Part shown: one piece after another, positions 43,780 through 53,284 of the stretch
How positions within the stretch are numbered: position 1 is the stretch's first letter
Layout: each line of letters begins with the position of its first letter
Source of the DNA: Kribbella albertanoniae
Lineage (GTDB): Bacteria > Actinomycetota > Actinomycetes > Propionibacteriales > Kribbellaceae
NCBI RefSeq assembly: GCF_004348455.1
Contig: NZ_SMKA01000023.1
Span: forward strand, 1 to 57,909
Direction of reading: 5' to 3'
DNA: 57,909 bases
Notes under the pieces: generated by a model
The model's input: only the letters and a program-made list of their open reading frames with translations
Database searches by the model: none
Told to the model about the DNA's origin: nothing
Program-made: the position numbers and the translations under genes

Positions 43780-44845
43780 CGACCTCGGCGGCCTTGGCCT
43801 TGTCGTCGGCCGGCTGGTCCAGGGTCGGACCGATGCCCATCTTCTCCTTGATCTTCTTCTCCAGCTCGTTGGCCAGGTCGGGGTTGTCGCGCAGGAAGTT
43901 CCGCGCGTTCTCCCGGCCCTGACCGAGCTGGTCGCTCTCGTAGGTGAACCACGCGCCCGCCTTGCGGACGAAGCCCTGGTCGACACCGAGGTCGAGCAGG
44001 CTGCCCTCGCGGCTGATGCCCTGGCCGTAGATGATGTCGAACTCGGCCTGCTTGAACGGCGGGGCCACCTTGTTCTTCACAACCTTGACGCGGGTCCGGT
44101 TACCGACCACGTCGGTGCCGTCCTTCAGCGACTCGATCCGGCGCACGTCCAGCCGCACCGACGCGTAGAACTTCAGCGCCTTACCACCGGTCGTGGTCTC
44201 CGGGGAGCCGAACATCACGCCGATCTTCTCGCGCAGCTGGTTGATGAAGATCGCGGTCGTGTTCGTCCCGCTGACCGCACCGGTCATCTTCCGCAGCGCC
44301 TGGCTCATCAGCCGGGCCTGCAGACCGACGTGGCTGTCACCCATCTCGCCCTCGATCTCGGCGCGCGGCACCAGCGCGGCCACCGAGTCGATCACGACGA
44401 TGTCGATCGCGCCGGAGCGGACCAGCATGTCGGCGATCTCCAGCGCCTGCTCACCGGAGTCGGGCTGCGAGACCAGCAGCGCGTCGGTGTCGACACCCAG
44501 CTTCTTCGCGTAGTCCGGGTCGAGTGCGTGCTCGGCGTCGATGAAGGCCGCGATCCCGCCGGCCCGCTGTGCGTTCGCCACCGCGTGCAGGGCGACCGTC
44601 GTCTTACCGGAGGATTCCGGGCCGTAGATCTCCACCACGCGACCGCGCGGGAGCCCGCCGATCCCGAGCGCGATGTCGAGCGCGATCGAACCGGTCGGGA
44701 TGACCTCGATCGGCGGCCTGTTCTGCTCGCCCAGGCGCATCACCGAACCCTTGCCACACGCGCGCTCGATCTGCGTCAGCGCGGTCGCAAGCGCCTTCTC
44801 GCGGTCGGCTTCCTTGCGCTCCGCGCTCGCTGTTGCACCAGCCAT
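43766..44845 (-). CDS. recA: Recombinase RecA
   Basis: The ATG at 44845 follows AGGTGG and gives 359 residues. Motifs: [20 protein letters not shown], Walker [11 protein letters not shown], Walker [15 protein letters not shown], the L1/L2 loops ([13 protein letters not shown]), and an acidic C-terminal tail ending in AAEVDVDF. RecA forms filaments on single-stranded DNA, pairs homologous strands and triggers LexA self-cleavage. No intein is present, unlike in some mycobacteria. A LexA box at 45013-45026 sits in its promoter, leaving a leader of about 155 nt. Confidence 0.98.
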   Translation of the reverse strand: MAGATASAERKEADREKALATALTQIERACGKGSVMRLGEQNRPPIEVIPTGSIALDIALGIGGLPRGRVVEIYGPESSGKTTVALHAVANAQRAGGIAAFIDAEHALDPDYAKKLGVDTDALLVSQPDSGEQALEIADMLVRSGAIDIVVIDSVAALVPRAEIEGEMGDSHVGLQARLMSQALRKMTGAVSGTNTTAIFINQLREKIGVMFGSPETTTGGKALKFYASVRLDVRRIESLKDGTDVVGNRTRVKVVKNKVAPPFKQAEFDIIYGQGISREGSLLDLGVDQGFVRKAGAWFTYESDQLGQGRENARNFLRDNPDLANELEKKIKEKMGIGPTLDQPADDKAKAAEVDVDF

Positions 44846-45005
44846 CTGACTGCCACCTGACCCATCTCGTAATCGGGGCGAACTTCCCAGCCGCCCAAAG
44901 GATTTCCGTCTCGCCAGAGAAGATATTCGGCGCCACGGACAGTTTTCGCCGCCACCACGAATCTGTGGACAACCAGGCCGTCCGCCGCCCTTCCCGGGAG
45001 CACAA

Positions 45006-45034
45006 ACTATCCCGAACACCTGTTCGAATCACAA
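45006..45034 (-). promoter_or_regulatory. recA promoter with LexA (SOS) box
   Basis: On the reverse strand TTGTGA (45034-45029) and GATAGT (45011-45006) are 17 bp apart. The spacer contains CGAACAGGTGTTCG (45013-45026 on the plus strand as CGAACACCTGTTCG), matching the actinobacterial LexA consensus GAAC-N4-GTTC. LexA would block the promoter until RecA activates its cleavage. The divergent gene at 45098 begins 72 bp away and might share control. Confidence 0.88.
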
Positions 45035-45097
45035 ACTGACACGCCGAAGTCCGCCAAGGCAACCGAACTGGACCACCGGCTCCCTACTCTTGCGGGC

Positions 45098-45889
45098 GTG
45101 ACCGAGCGCCCTGACGTCCCCGATTCCGCCGTCGTCCTCGCCCTCAGCCGGGTCGAGTTCGGCATCGACTCCGTCCTCGACGCACTCCGAACCCAGGACC
45201 CGTTCGGCATCCGGAGCCTGCTCACCGAGTACTCCGCGCAGGAGCAGCCCAACCTGGCCGAGAAGGGCCTGATCCTGGCGATCGACCGGTTGCTGCGGAT
45301 GAAGGTCCCCGGCCACGCCGAGTGGCCGACGCTGCCGCTGGCCAAGCGCTGCGACTGGTGGGTCGAGCGGCTCGGCGGCTTCGCGGCCGTGATCGCGGGC
45401 CTGCCGCGAATCAGTGGCGCCGCGGCCGACCGGCTACCGATCAAGGACACCCTCGGCGCGTCCGTCCAGGCGATGGTGATCGGCGCGGTCTGCCGCGAGT
45501 ACGGCGTCGAGGCGCATGCCGACCGGGTGGCGGTCATCGCACGTGTCCTCACCGACCGCCCGATCACCCCCGACGACGTCCTCCGGTACGACGACCCGAC
45601 CGCCGCCGGCCAGGATGTCGCCAAGCAGCTCGGCTTCGGTGACGACTCCGAGGAGGCCGGACTGCGCAAGGGCGTCCGGCTGGTCTGGCGGATCAGCAAG
45701 CTGCTCGCCGGGCTCGGGGACGTCTTCGAGGAGCGGCCGCGCGGCAGTCTCGGCGCCCGGTTCATCGGCCAGCTGCCGGGGGTCGGAGTGATCGGCGGGT
45801 TCTTCGACGAGCGCAAGGGCATCCGCAAAGCGGCGTACGAGGCGGCGGACCTGCTCACCACCGGGACGTTCCGGGTCAAGCCGATCTGA
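45098..45889 (+). CDS. Conserved-looking hypothetical protein divergent from recA
   Basis: The 263-residue soluble protein has Asp/Glu-rich helices (SRVEFGIDSVLDALRTQDPF, GIRSLLTEYSAQEQPNLAEK, VWRISKLLAGLGDVFEER). No family is recognised and there is no signal or clear membrane helix, although the Gly-rich VGVIGGFFDERKGIRKAAYE near the C-terminus recalls amphipathic membrane-associating segments. The GTG start has TACTCT 7 nt upstream and no ribosome site, so it may be leaderless. Its closeness to the LexA box raises the possibility of SOS linkage; this is untested inference. Confidence 0.75.
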   Translation: MTERPDVPDSAVVLALSRVEFGIDSVLDALRTQDPFGIRSLLTEYSAQEQPNLAEKGLILAIDRLLRMKVPGHAEWPTLPLAKRCDWWVERLGGFAAVIAGLPRISGAAADRLPIKDTLGASVQAMVIGAVCREYGVEAHADRVAVIARVLTDRPITPDDVLRYDDPTAAGQDVAKQLGFGDDSEEAGLRKGVRLVWRISKLLAGLGDVFEERPRGSLGARFIGQLPGVGVIGGFFDERKGIRKAAYEAADLLTTGTFRVKPI

Positions 45890-45924
45890 TCGACCCTGGA
45901 CTCGGCGGCTGGGATGATCGATGC

Positions 45925-46491
45925 ATGAATGCGATCTCCGTCGTGCGGCCGGACGAGACCTGGCCGGCCCAGTTCGAGAAGACCGCGCAGGCGGTCCGGG
46001 TGATCCTCGGTGAGCTCGCGCAGCGGATCGACCACATCGGCTCGACCTCGGTGCCCGGGTTGCCGGCCAAGGACATCCTCGACATGCAGGTGACGGTCGC
46101 GGCGGAGTCCGAGCTGGACGACGTGGTCGAGCGGATGGCCGCCGAGAACTGGGACTTCCGCCCGGGCGCCAAGCGTGACCACCCCGTGCCGGGGCTGCCC
46201 GCGGACGAGCACCACTGGATCAAGCGCCTGGTGGTGGAGCCCATGTACCGCCGCCGGGTGAACCTGCACATCCGCGTGGCCGGTCGGGCCAACCAGCGCT
46301 ACGCGTTGCTGTTCCGCGACTACCTGCGCAGTCATCCCGACACCGCGCAGGCGTACGGAGAGTTCAAGCGCCGCGCGGCCACCTTGCCGTTCGACAACAT
46401 CGGCGACTACGCGGACCTGAAGGACCCGGTCTGCGACCTGATCTATCTCCCGGCCGAGGAGTGGGCCACCCGCACCAACTGGGCCGGCTGA
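45925..46491 (+). CDS. GrpB-family protein
   Basis: The 188-residue protein carries the GrpB/UPF0157 signature: IDHIGSTSVPGLPAKDILDM (nucleotidyltransferase-like GST motif and metal Asp), WIKRLVVEPMYRRRVNLHIR, and FRDYLRSHPDTAQAYGEFKR. The fold is that of nucleotidyltransferases (some members act on CoA-like or sugar precursors), but the substrate is unknown. GATGAT lies 6 nt before the ATG without a ribosome site. The gene ends 4 bp before the convergent DUF3046 stop. Confidence 0.88.
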   Translation: MNAISVVRPDETWPAQFEKTAQAVRVILGELAQRIDHIGSTSVPGLPAKDILDMQVTVAAESELDDVVERMAAENWDFRPGAKRDHPVPGLPADEHHWIKRLVVEPMYRRRVNLHIRVAGRANQRYALLFRDYLRSHPDTAQAYGEFKRRAATLPFDNIGDYADLKDPVCDLIYLPAEEWATRTNWAG

Positions 46492-46495
46492 GCGC

Positions 46496-46690
46496 TCAGC
46501 GCTCGCTGGGTGGAAGCTGCAGGTGGGCCCACACGGCCCGCCAGACGGTCTTGGCCGCCTCGCCCTCGGCCAGCGCCTCGACGACCGTGCGTCCGTCCAG
46601 CTCCTCCACGACCTGGGTCTCGGCCCAGGTCCGTGCGTACGCGGGACCGAGGTGATGGTCCATCCGCGACCAGAACTCCGTCAGTCTCAT
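46496..46690 (-). CDS. DUF3046 protein
   Basis: The ATG at 46690 overlaps the stop of the lipoprotein gene (ATGA). The 64-residue product (MRLTEFWSRMDHHLGPAYAR, TWAETQVVEELDGRTVVEAL, VWRAVWAHLQLPPSER) is a full-length DUF3046 protein. This tiny family is typical of actinobacteria and in mycobacteria lies next to recA, so the neighbourhood is conserved here. The function is unknown; the compact helical sequence suggests a protein-protein adaptor. Confidence 0.88.
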   Translation of the reverse strand: MRLTEFWSRMDHHLGPAYARTWAETQVVEELDGRTVVEALAEGEAAKTVWRAVWAHLQLPPSER

Positions 46691-47763
46691 GCGGGCCCGT
46701 TGTTGTCCTTCGGAGGCTGCTGTCCCCAGCCGCCCTGCTGCGGCGGCTGCTGCTGTCCGTGCTGCGGGCCCTGAGGAGGCGGCGGTCCCCACTGCCCAGG
46801 CTGCGGCTGCCCCGGATACTGCGGCTGTCCCGGCTGCGTTCCCGGGTACGGCGCCTGCCCGCCCGGCTGGCCCTGACCCGGCTGAGGTCCCGGCTGACCG
46901 CCGTACGGCCCGGGCTGTCCCTGACCTGGCTGCGGACCGGGCTGACCGCCGTACTGACCGGGTTGGCCGCCGTACTGTCCCGGCTGACCGTACTGCCCTG
47001 GGCCCTGCGGCGGATACTGCTGGCCGGGCCCGTACCCGGGCTGGCCGCCGTACTGCGGACCCCACTGGCCCTGCTGGGGCTGACCCGGATACTGCCCTGG
47101 GGGCGGCCCGTAGCCCTGGTGGGCCTTGGCCTTGCGGCTGCGCAGCAGGAAGAACGCGACACCGCCACCGGCCAGCAGCAACAGCACCACGATGAGCGCG
47201 ATCGCCCAGGCCGGGAACCCACCGCCGGCCTTCGAGGTCAGCGAGATGTTGCCCAGCTTGTCGAGGCTGTCGTACGTCGCGGTCTTGCCGTCGACCCGTG
47301 CACCGCTGTCGTGCTCGAGGATCTTGCCCGGCATGGTGATCTTGAAGTTCACCTGCGGCTGCTGCCCACTGCCCGCGAGCGAGCTGAGATCGGGCGCCTT
47401 GACGGTGACGAGGATCTTGTCGTCCTGCTTGCGGAAGCCGACGCCATCACCGCTCGACTGGCCCATCTTCTCGAACGGCACGTTGTCGAACGTGCACTTC
47501 TGCCCGATGAACTGGTCGTCGTCCAGCGGCTGGCACTCGACGCCGTCCGTGGTCAGCTGCTTGATGCTGGTGCCGATCCGCTCCCGGACCTTGTCCAGGG
47601 ACTGGCCACTGGCTTCCAGCAACTGTTTGTCGATGCCGATCTGCATCGATCCGGAGACGGTCTCGTCCGATCCGACCTTGAGGTCGGCATCGAGCTTCGC
47701 GCACCCGGTCAGGGCGAACAGACAGGCCACGACGATCGCGGCACGGAGGCGGCGGTTCTTCAT
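46687..47763 (-). CDS. LppM-like lipoprotein with Pro/Gly/Gln-rich tail
   Basis: The ATG at 47763 (MKNRRLRAAIVVACLFALTG, then Cys) gives a lipoprotein signal with lipobox LTGC. The extracellular domain (DADLKVGSDETVSGSMQIGI to NISLTSKAGGG) is LppM-like. Then comes one membrane helix (AWAIALIVVLLLLAGGGVAF), a short basic stretch and a ~130-residue tail of YGGQPGQ/GPQPGQGQPG repeats. Total 358 residues. By analogy with mycobacterial LppM it is a surface lipoprotein, possibly linked to the cell envelope. Having both a lipobox and a C-terminal helix puts the repeat tail in the cytoplasm. The tail is probably length-variable. Confidence 0.85.
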   Translation of the reverse strand: MKNRRLRAAIVVACLFALTGCAKLDADLKVGSDETVSGSMQIGIDKQLLEASGQSLDKVRERIGTSIKQLTTDGVECQPLDDDQFIGQKCTFDNVPFEKMGQSSGDGVGFRKQDDKILVTVKAPDLSSLAGSGQQPQVNFKITMPGKILEHDSGARVDGKTATYDSLDKLGNISLTSKAGGGFPAWAIALIVVLLLLAGGGVAFFLLRSRKAKAHQGYGPPPGQYPGQPQQGQWGPQYGGQPGYGPGQQYPPQGPGQYGQPGQYGGQPGQYGGQPGPQPGQGQPGPYGGQPGPQPGQGQPGGQAPYPGTQPGQPQYPGQPQPGQWGPPPPQGPQHGQQQPPQQGGWGQQPPKDNNGPA

Positions 47764-47886
47764 GGTGACGATCATTCCAGACCGCGCCGACAACCTTCAC
47801 ACCGGAGAGTGGCGGAGCACGATGCTCAGGAGATCGGGGTGGTGGGGCGGGGAAGGTATCGAAAACTGTCGGAGGCACCCGGCAAG

Positions 47887-50800
47887 ATGGTCAGCGTGAA
47901 GAAGACCAGTGCGTTGAGCCGGTTCTCGCCCGCCACGCGGGCGTGGTTCGGCGACGTCTTCGAGGCGGCCACCCCGGCCCAGCTCGAGGCGTGGGACGCG
48001 ATCACCGCGGGCCGGGACGCGCTGGTGGTCGCCCCGACGGGCTCGGGCAAGACACTGGCCGCCTTCCTCTGGGCGCTCGACCGGCTCGCGACGAATCCCC
48101 CACCGGAGGATCCGAAGCTGCGCTGCCGGGTGCTCTACGTGTCACCGCTGAAGGCGCTGGCCGTCGACGTCGAGCGCAACCTGCGGGCACCGCTGATCGG
48201 GATCCGGGAGACCGCTCGGCGGCTCGGCGAGGCACCGATCGACGTCGAGGTCGCGGTGCGTTCCGGAGACACTCCGGCTGCCGACCGACGGCGCTTCGCG
48301 ACCCGCCCCTCCGACGTGCTGATCACCACCCCGGAGTCCTTGTTCCTGCTGCTCACCTCGCAGGCGCGCGAGTCGCTACGCGGCGTCGACACGATCATCG
48401 TCGACGAGGTGCACGCGGTCGCCGGGACGAAGCGGGGCGCTCACCTGGCGCTGACGCTCGAGCGGCTCGACGCACTGCTGCCGAAGCCGGCGCAACGAAT
48501 CGGGCTGTCGGCGACGGTGCGGCCGGTCGAGGAGGTCGCCCGGTTCCTCGGCGGCGAGCGACCGGTGACCGTGGTCCAGCCGAAGTTCACCAAGCAGTGG
48601 GATCTCAGCGTCGTCGTGCCGGTCGAGGACATGGCCGAGCTGGCGAGCACCGAGCTGGAGACCTCCGGTTCGGCTGCCGGGCCGCCGCAGCACGCCTCGA
48701 TCTGGCCGCATGTCGAGGAGCAGGTCTTCAATCTGATCGAGCAGCACCGCTCGACCATCGTCTTTGCGAACTCGCGCCGTCTCGCCGAACGTCTGACTGC
48801 CAGGCTCAACGAGATCGCCGCCGAGCGGGCCGAGCTCGAGCTGGCCGAGGAGGGTTCACCGGCGCAGATCATGGCTCAGTCCGGCGCCTCGCTGGCTGCC
48901 CCGCCGTTGATCGCCAAGTCGCACCACGGCTCGGTCAGCAAGGAGCAACGGGCGCTGATCGAGGCGGATCTGAAGTCCGGCCGCTTGCCGTGTGTGGTTG
49001 CGACGAGCAGCCTCGAGCTCGGCATCGACATGGGCGCGGTCGACCTCGTCGTACAGGTCGAGGCGCCGCCGTCGGTTGCGAGCGGTCTGCAGCGGGTCGG
49101 TCGGGCCGGCCACCAGGTCGGCGCGGTGTCGCGCGGTGTGCTGTTCCCGAAGTTCCGCGGTGACCTGATCGACACCGCCGTCGTGGTGCAGCGGATGCGT
49201 GACGGGCTGATCGAGAGCCTGCACATCCCGGCCAATCCACTCGACGTGCTGGCGCAGCAGATCGTGTCGATCGTTGCCCTCGACACCATCGACGTCGACG
49301 AGCTCTTCACTCTGGTACGACGCTGTGCCCCGTTCGCGACGTTGCCTCGCTCGGCGTACGACGGGGTGCTCGACATGTTGTCCGGCCGCTACCCGTCGGA
49401 CGAGTTCGCCGAGCTGCGACCGCGGATCGTGTTCGACCGGGTCAGCGGGGAGATCTCCGGCCGGCCCGGTGCCCAGCGGCTGGCGGTGACCAGCGGCGGC
49501 ACGATCCCCGACCGAGGGCTCTTCGGCGTCTTCCTGGTCGGCGAGTCGACCAACCACCGCGTCGGCGAGCTGGACGAGGAGATGGTGTACGAGTCGCGGG
49601 TCGGCGACGTCTTCACCCTCGGCGCTTCGAGTTGGCGGATCGAGGACATCACCCACGACCGGGTGCTGGTCTCCCCCGCGCCCGGGCAGCCGGGGCGGTT
49701 GCCGTTCTGGAAGGGTGACGCTGTCGGCCGCCCGGCTGAGCTCGGTGCGGCGACAGGTGCCTTCGTGCGCAAGATGGCTTCGCTGCCGACCGCCAAGGCA
49801 GTCGAGCGTGCGCGCGCTGCGGGCCTGGACGAGTATGCGGCGAACAACCTCGTCTCCTACCTGGCCGAGCAGCGCGAAGCGACGAGCCGGGTGCCCGATG
49901 ACGTGACGATTCTCGTCGAGCGTTTCCGCGATGAGCTCGGCGACTGGCGAGTCTGCATCCATTCGCCGTACGGCGGTCAGGTGCACGGACCGTGGGCCTT
50001 GGCGATCGCGGCCCGGTTGCGCGAGCGGTACGGGATGGATGCGCAGTCGGTGTCCGGTGACGACGGGATCGTGCTGCGGCTGCCGGAGACCGATGAGCCG
50101 CCACCTGGCGCCGACCTGGTGCTGTTCGATCCGGCGGAGATCGAGGATCTGGTCACCGCCGAGGTCGGTGGATCGGCGCTGTTCGCAGCGCGCTTCCGTG
50201 AGTGCGCTGCGCGAGCCCTGCTACTCCCCCGGCGGAATCCTGGCCGCCGGTCACCGCTGTGGCAGCAGCGTCAGCGCTCGGCACAGCTGCTCAGCGTTGC
50301 CAGCAAGTACGGCTCGTTCCCGATCGTGCTCGAGACACTGCGTGAGGTTCTGCAGGACGTCTACGACCTGCCGGCGTTGAAGGACCTGCTGACCGGTATC
50401 GGCGAGCGCCGGATCTCTGTGGTCGAGGTGGAGACCCCCGAGGCGTCACCGTTCGCGAAGTCGCTGCTGTTCGGCTACGTCGGCGCCTTCATGTACGAGG
50501 GCGACACACCACTGGCCGAGAAGCGAGCGGCCGCACTGTCATTGGATCAGAGTCTGCTGTCCGAGCTGCTCGGTCGCACCGAGCTGCGGGAGCTGCTGGA
50601 CGCCGAGGTCGTGTTGCGGACCGAGGCCGAGCTGCAGCGCCTCGCTGAGGACCGGCGTGCGCGCGACGCCGAAGGCCTGTTCGACGTACTGCGTCTGGTC
50701 GGGCCACTGTCGGTGTCCGAGGCTTCGCAGCGTTGTGTCGACGACGCGGATGCCGAGTCCTGGTTGACGGATCTGGCCGCGGCGCGCCGAGTGGTCCGCG

Positions 50801-52488
50801 TACGGATCGCCGGTGAGCACCGGTGGGCGGTCGTCGAGGACGTGGCACGGCTGCGCGACGCGCTGGGCGTGCCGCTGCCGCCCGGGATCGCGGAGGCGCA
50901 TGCTGAGCCGGTCGCCGATCCGCTCGGCGATCTCGTCTCTCGGTATGCGCGGACGCACGGTCCGTTCCGGGCCATCGATCTGGCCACTCACCTGGGGATC
51001 GGCGTGGCGGTTGTCAGTGAGGCCCTGCGCCGGCTGGCTGCTGCCGGTCGCGTCGTCGAGGGCGAGTTCCTGCCTGGTGGCATCGCGATGGAGTGGTGTG
51101 ACAGCGAGATTCTCCGGCTGTTGCGCCGCCGTTCGCTCGCTGCGCTGCGCAAGGAGGTCGAGCCGGTCGACCCGTCCGCGCTGGCTCGCTTCCTGCCCGC
51201 CTGGCAGGGAATCACGAGCAGCCGCGGCCGTGGGTACGACGTACTGCTCGGAGCCGTCGAGCAGTTGGCCGGATGCGCCGTACCGGCGTCGGCTCTGGAG
51301 TCGATCGTGCTGCCGTCGCGGGTGCCCGGATACCAGCCATCGATGCTGGACGAACTGACCGCGACCGGTGAAGTGGTGTGGGCGGGTTCGGGGTCGTTGC
51401 CGGGGACCGACGGCTGGGTGTCGCTGCATTTGGCCGACAACTGCGATCTGACGTTGCCCGATCCGGATCCGTCGTTCGAGATCGGTGACACTCATCAGGC
51501 TGTCCTCGATGCGCTGTCGGGCGGAGGTGCGTACTTCTTCCGCCAGCTCAGCGATGCGGTGGGCACGGCGGCCGGAGCGGTGGACGACGAGACGCTGGTG
51601 ACGGTGCTGTGGGATCTGGTCTGGGCGGGGCATCTCTCCAATGACACGCTGACGCCGGTGCGATCGCTGGTCGGTGGCGGTCGAGGTACTCATCGCACCC
51701 GTCGAGCAACGCCGCGTGCGCGACCAGGACGCCCAGTGCGGCCGGGTCGGCCAGCGATGCCCGCACGCAGCGGACCACCGACTTCCGGCGGACGCTGGTC
51801 GTTGCTTCCGGCCCGCAACGAGGACACGACCCGGCGGGCCCATGCGGCCGCCGAGACCTTGCTCGACCGGTACGGGATCGTCACCCGGGGCTCGGTGATC
51901 ACCGAGCGGACTCCCGGCGGGTTCGCCGCTGTTTACAAAGTGCTGAGTGCCTTCGAGGAGTCCGGTCGCTGCCGTCGCGGGTATTTCGTGGCCGGCCTGG
52001 GAGCTGCGCAGTTCGCACTGCCAGGCGCGGTCGATCGACTTCGGGCGCTGGCTGAGCTGCCGGGTTCGCTCGGCAGTGCGGGTGGCGCCAGACGCGGGCG
52101 GCGCGATGAGGAGCCGGCGACGCGGGCCGTCGTACTGGCTGCATCCGATCCGGCAAATCCGTACGGGGCTGCGCTGCCGTGGCCCGAGCGTACCGGCGCC
52201 AACGGGCATCGGCCCGGGCGGAAGGCCGGTGCTCTGGTCGTCATGGTCGACGGGCAGCTCATCGTGTACGTCGAGCGCGGCGGGCGGACCGTGCTGAGCT
52301 TCACCGAGGACGTCGATCTGCTGCAGCCCGCCGTCGATGCGCTGGCGCTGTCGATCAGGGACGGTCAGCTGGGGAAGCTGAGTGTCGAGACGGCGGACGG
52401 CGAGCAGGTTCGGCACACGGCGTTTGGGGATGCCTTGGCCAAGGCCGGCTTCCACGCGACTCCACGGGGGCTCCGGCTCCGTGCCTGA
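47887..52488 (+). CDS. lhr: Lhr-type large ATP-dependent helicase
   Basis: The ATG at 47887 (GGAGG 11 nt upstream) gives 1,533 residues, the size of mycobacterial Lhr. Motifs in order: Walker A VVAPTGSGKTLAAFLWAL, LYVSPLKALAVDVERN, Walker B DTIIVDEVHAV, GLSATVRPVEE, and the motif VI region LQRVGRAGHQ. The winged-helix/Lhr core and the large C-terminal domain follow, including a basic Arg/Pro linker at about 51680-51780. Lhr is a 3'-5' translocase that unwinds RNA:DNA or DNA duplexes and is DNA-damage-inducible in mycobacteria. Its last 8 bp overlap the DNA glycosylase gene, so the two are translationally coupled. Confidence 0.96.
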   Translation: MVSVKKTSALSRFSPATRAWFGDVFEAATPAQLEAWDAITAGRDALVVAPTGSGKTLAAFLWALDRLATNPPPEDPKLRCRVLYVSPLKALAVDVERNLRAPLIGIRETARRLGEAPIDVEVAVRSGDTPAADRRRFATRPSDVLITTPESLFLLLTSQARESLRGVDTIIVDEVHAVAGTKRGAHLALTLERLDALLPKPAQRIGLSATVRPVEEVARFLGGERPVTVVQPKFTKQWDLSVVVPVEDMAELASTELETSGSAAGPPQHASIWPHVEEQVFNLIEQHRSTIVFANSRRLAERLTARLNEIAAERAELELAEEGSPAQIMAQSGASLAAPPLIAKSHHGSVSKEQRALIEADLKSGRLPCVVATSSLELGIDMGAVDLVVQVEAPPSVASGLQRVGRAGHQVGAVSRGVLFPKFRGDLIDTAVVVQRMRDGLIESLHIPANPLDVLAQQIVSIVALDTIDVDELFTLVRRCAPFATLPRSAYDGVLDMLSGRYPSDEFAELRPRIVFDRVSGEISGRPGAQRLAVTSGGTIPDRGLFGVFLVGESTNHRVGELDEEMVYESRVGDVFTLGASSWRIEDITHDRVLVSPAPGQPGRLPFWKGDAVGRPAELGAATGAFVRKMASLPTAKAVERARAAGLDEYAANNLVSYLAEQREATSRVPDDVTILVERFRDELGDWRVCIHSPYGGQVHGPWALAIAARLRERYGMDAQSVSGDDGIVLRLPETDEPPPGADLVLFDPAEIEDLVTAEVGGSALFAARFRECAARALLLPRRNPGRRSPLWQQRQRSAQLLSVASKYGSFPIVLETLREVLQDVYDLPALKDLLTGIGERRISVVEVETPEASPFAKSLLFGYVGAFMYEGDTPLAEKRAAALSLDQSLLSELLGRTELRELLDAEVVLRTEAELQRLAEDRRARDAEGLFDVLRLVGPLSVSEASQRCVDDADAESWLTDLAAARRVVRVRIAGEHRWAVVEDVARLRDALGVPLPPGIAEAHAEPVADPLGDLVSRYARTHGPFRAIDLATHLGIGVAVVSEALRRLAAAGRVVEGEFLPGGIAMEWCDSEILRLLRRRSLAALRKEVEPVDPSALARFLPAWQGITSSRGRGYDVLLGAVEQLAGCAVPASALESIVLPSRVPGYQPSMLDELTATGEVVWAGSGSLPGTDGWVSLHLADNCDLTLPDPDPSFEIGDTHQAVLDALSGGGAYFFRQLSDAVGTAAGAVDDETLVTVLWDLVWAGHLSNDTLTPVRSLVGGGRGTHRTRRATPRARPGRPVRPGRPAMPARSGPPTSGGRWSLLPARNEDTTRRAHAAAETLLDRYGIVTRGSVITERTPGGFAAVYKVLSAFEESGRCRRGYFVAGLGAAQFALPGAVDRLRALAELPGSLGSAGGARRGRRDEEPATRAVVLAASDPANPYGAALPWPERTGANGHRPGRKAGALVVMVDGQLIVYVERGGRTVLSFTEDVDLLQPAVDALALSIRDGQLGKLSVETADGEQVRHTAFGDALAKAGFHATPRGLRLRA

Positions 52489-53284
52489 GGGTGACACCGT
52501 CTGGCGGGCCTGCAAGCGCCTCGATCAGGCGCTCGGCGGGCAGGAGCTGATCCGGACGGACTTCCGGGTCCCGACACTCGCGACCACCGACCTCAGCGGC
52601 CGGACGGTGATCGAGGTCGTTGCTCGCGGCAAGCATCTGCTGATGAGGCTGTCCGGCGGACTCACGCTGCACAGCCACTTCCGAATGGACGGCAGCTGGC
52701 ATCTGTACCGACCAGGTGAGCAGTGGCGTGGTGGACCCACCCACCAAGTGCGCGCGGTGCTCGAGACAGCACCCTGGACGGCCGTGGGCTATCGCCTGCC
52801 GGTGCTCGACCTCGTCGCCACCGAAGCGGAGGGCACCGTCGTCGGCCACCTCGGCCCGGACCTCCTGTCACCCGACTTCGACCGCGACCATGCGATCGCA
52901 AACCTGCAGACCGAACCGGACCGCACCATCAGTGAGGCGCTCCTCGATCAGCGCAACCTCGCCGGGATCGGCAACTTCTACCGCACCGAGGTCTGCTTCC
53001 TGCTCGGGCTGCATCCATGGCTGCCGGTCTCGGCGGTCGACATCGCGGCAGCCGTCGACCTGAGCCGCCGGCTACTGAAGGCCAACCTGCGCAACGGCGC
53101 CCAGGTCAGCACCGGCAACGACCGCCCCGGCCAGCGCACCTGGGTCTTCGAGCGCGCCGGCAAACCCTGCCGCCGCTGCCGGACCACGATCAGTACGGCG
53201 ACGATCGGCGAGCCACCGCGGGACCGGATCACCTACTGGTGCCCGGCCTGCCAGCCAGAACCCAAGGATCGGGCGACCTGCTAA
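52481..53284 (+). CDS. nei2: DNA glycosylase/AP lyase Nei2 (Fpg/Nei family)
   Basis: The GTG at 52481 lies 8 bp inside the lhr end and puts PEGDTVW right after the initiator, as the family needs: Pro2 becomes the catalytic N-terminus and Glu3 follows. The 267-residue protein has the lesion-binding HLLMRLSGGLTLHSHFRMDG, the helix-two-turn-helix LLDQRNLAGIGNFYRTEV, and a C-terminal zinc finger (CRRC ... CPAC). It removes oxidised bases and nicks abasic sites in base-excision repair. The lhr-nei2 pairing is the same as in mycobacteria. Confidence 0.95.
   Translation: MPEGDTVWRACKRLDQALGGQELIRTDFRVPTLATTDLSGRTVIEVVARGKHLLMRLSGGLTLHSHFRMDGSWHLYRPGEQWRGGPTHQVRAVLETAPWTAVGYRLPVLDLVATEAEGTVVGHLGPDLLSPDFDRDHAIANLQTEPDRTISEALLDQRNLAGIGNFYRTEVCFLLGLHPWLPVSAVDIAAAVDLSRRLLKANLRNGAQVSTGNDRPGQRTWVFERAGKPCRRCRTTISTATIGEPPRDRITYWCPACQPEPKDRATC

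Noticed and set aside
44845-45097. Intein or second ORF at recA
   Set aside because: RecA is collinear and 359 residues long with all motifs contiguous. The upstream frame extension has no RecA-like sequence.
46510-47886. Upstream extension of the lhr frame
   Set aside because: It overlaps the lipoprotein and DUF3046 genes on the other strand and is Arg/Pro-rich noise. Lhr similarity begins at 47887.
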